DNA of 64,000 bases, from positions 19,626 through 83,625 of the forward strand of contig JAFAAW010000003.1 in the NCBI GenBank assembly GCA_023426365.1. The letters run 5' to 3'. Position 1 is the stretch's first letter; every line of letters starts with the position of its first letter. The translations under genes and the position numbers were made by a program. Below the pieces are notes generated by a model, which ran no database searches, was not told the origin of the DNA, and worked only from the letters and a program-made list of their open reading frames with translations. Shown here piece by piece: positions 62,945 through 64,000 of the stretch. This DNA is from Pseudomonadota bacterium. GTDB lineage: Bacteria; Pseudomonadota; Alphaproteobacteria; Rhodospirillales; Magnetospirillaceae.

Positions 62945-63856
62945 ATGACGGTGGCGCAATCGGCGATCTGCGCGCAGGGCGGCAATTATGCCATGTTCGT
63001 CACCTTGCGGGTGGCCCAGGGTGGTGCTGCGGCCGTGCGGCGGGCGGCGGCCAAGCTGCCGGCCCTGACCCGCGCCGTGGCCGAGCGTGTGGGCGAGGGC
63101 GCGCTGGTCAGCGCGCTCGGCATCGGCGCCGAGGCGTGGGACGCCGTCACCGGCCTGCCCAAGCCGCCGGGGCTGGTGCCGTTCGCGCCGCTGGCCGACG
63201 GCGAGCGCGTCGCCCCCGCGACCCCCGCCGATCTGTTCCTGCACGTCCATTCGCTGCGCCACGATGCCAACATGGTGCTCGTGCGGGAATTCCTGCGCGT
63301 GCTGGCCGGTGGCGCCACCGTGGTTGAAGAGGTGATGGGCTACCGCCACCTGGACAGCCGCGATCTGACCGGCTTCGTGGACGGCACCGAAAACCCCCAG
63401 GGTGACGAGCGGGCCGAGGTGGCGCTGGTGGCCGATGGCGGCCCGTTCGCCGGCGGCTCCTATGTCAGCATCCAGCGTTACGTGCACAACCTGACCCGGT
63501 GGGAGGGCCTGCCGGTGTCCGAGCAGGAGCAGTGCATCGGCCGCACCAAGGAAACCGACGAGGAACTGGACGACGACGTCAAGCCGCCGACCGCCCACAT
63601 CGCCCGCGTGGTGATCGAGGAGGACGGCGAGGAGCTGGAAGTGCTGCGCCACAGCCTGCCCTATGGCGGCAGCGCCGAGAACGGTCTCTTCTTCGTCGTC
63701 TATTGCGCCAGCCCCGAGCCGTTCCGCCGCATGCTTGAGCGCATGGTTCTGTGCGACGCCGACGGCAATTATGACCGTCTGCTCGATTTCAGCCGTCCGG
63801 TGACCGGGGCGGCGTTCTTCACGCCGTCGGTCGAAACGCTGGAAGCGCTTGCATAG
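62945..63856 (+). CDS. Dyp-type heme peroxidase
   Basis: A 303-residue dye-decolourising peroxidase. The family signature GFVDGTENP contains the distal Asp of the GxxDG motif. A proximal heme His is likely in PPTAHIARVV, and SLPYGGSAENGLFFVVYC is the typical C-terminal stretch. No signal peptide is seen, so it is cytoplasmic or encapsulin-loaded; no encapsulin gene is adjacent. I prefer ATG 62945, 6 bases after GGGGG, over ATG 62939, which abuts the G-run. Confidence 0.92.
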   Translation: MTVAQSAICAQGGNYAMFVTLRVAQGGAAAVRRAAAKLPALTRAVAERVGEGALVSALGIGAEAWDAVTGLPKPPGLVPFAPLADGERVAPATPADLFLHVHSLRHDANMVLVREFLRVLAGGATVVEEVMGYRHLDSRDLTGFVDGTENPQGDERAEVALVADGGPFAGGSYVSIQRYVHNLTRWEGLPVSEQEQCIGRTKETDEELDDDVKPPTAHIARVVIEEDGEELEVLRHSLPYGGSAENGLFFVVYCASPEPFRRMLERMVLCDADGNYDRLLDFSRPVTGAAFFTPSVETLEALA

Positions 63857-63871
63857 GGGGGCTGCATAAGC

Positions 63872-64000
63872 ATCCGCACCCCGGCTGCGGTCGTGTCCGG
63901 CATGCTGCCCGGTGATCCGGTGGCCGGTCTTGGCGAATCGTCCCAGCTTCTTGATGTCGATGTGGATCATCTCGCCCGGCGACTGACGCTCGTAGCGTCG
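63872..64000 (-). pseudogene. IS481-type transposase remnant (runs off window)
   Basis: Reading in from base 64000 on the minus strand gives RRYERQSPGEMIHIDIKKLG and then RFAKTGHRITG, the start of the DDE integrase core of IS481 transposases with the first catalytic Asp in HIDIKKL. Similarity ends at about 63872, just after the Dyp gene, where the core should continue. The element is truncated at its 3' end. Confidence 0.8.

Overview
The window looks like chromosome from a GC-rich alphaproteobacterium of the Rhodospirillales, probably Magnetospirillum or a close relative. This is inferred from the tig-clpP-clpX-lon-hupB order, an uninterrupted nuoA-N operon followed by birA-coaX-rnj, a separate NDUFA12 gene, NifA with its cysteine motif, a bacteriohemerythrin and a B12-dependent class II ribonucleotide reductase. 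No 16S gene is present, so genus is not proven.

Layout. 1-6.6 kb: protein quality control (trigger factor, ClpP, ClpX, Lon) and HU. 6.7-14.9 kb: an integrative island of about 8.2 kb in a tRNA-Val gene, bounded by a 19-bp direct repeat (6724-6742 and 14862-14880). It carries a tyrosine integrase, a serine recombinase, a SIR2-HerA pair resembling known anti-phage systems, a third gene with a HEPN-like RNase motif, and a membrane-protein gene behind a leader that can fold in two exclusive ways. 15.2-32.8 kb: tRNA-Asp, the 14-gene complex I operon, then biotin ligase, type III pantothenate kinase and RNase J. 32.9-39 kb: an MFS transporter whose ribosome-binding site lies in a perfect inverted repeat, a CoxG-like protein, a glycosyltransferase, bacteriohemerythrin, NifA and a small NPF-repeat protein whose start also lies in a perfect inverted repeat.

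39-45.7 kb: a branched-chain amino acid type ABC transporter operon (livH-M-G-F) with a small membrane protein and a methyltransferase embedded, then the binding protein. 47-49.5 kb: nested mobile elements, a dead IS3-type element split by an IS110-family (IS1111-like) element with a candidate guide RNA region. 49.8-53.4 kb: nrdJ with putative NrdR boxes. 53.7-57.1 kb: NDUFA12, two MlaD-like proteins, small envelope proteins and Aat. 57.2-62.7 kb: two overlapping histidine kinase genes, one an internal tandem duplication in which one copy lacks the ATPase and the other lacks the phospho-accepting histidine. The window ends with a Dyp-type peroxidase and an IS481-type remnant.

The most interesting stretch is the island: the SIR2-HerA-HEPN-like cluster plus the alternative-folding leader. 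Other signals worth checking are the two start-site hairpins, the duplicated kinase and the IS1111-like guide region.
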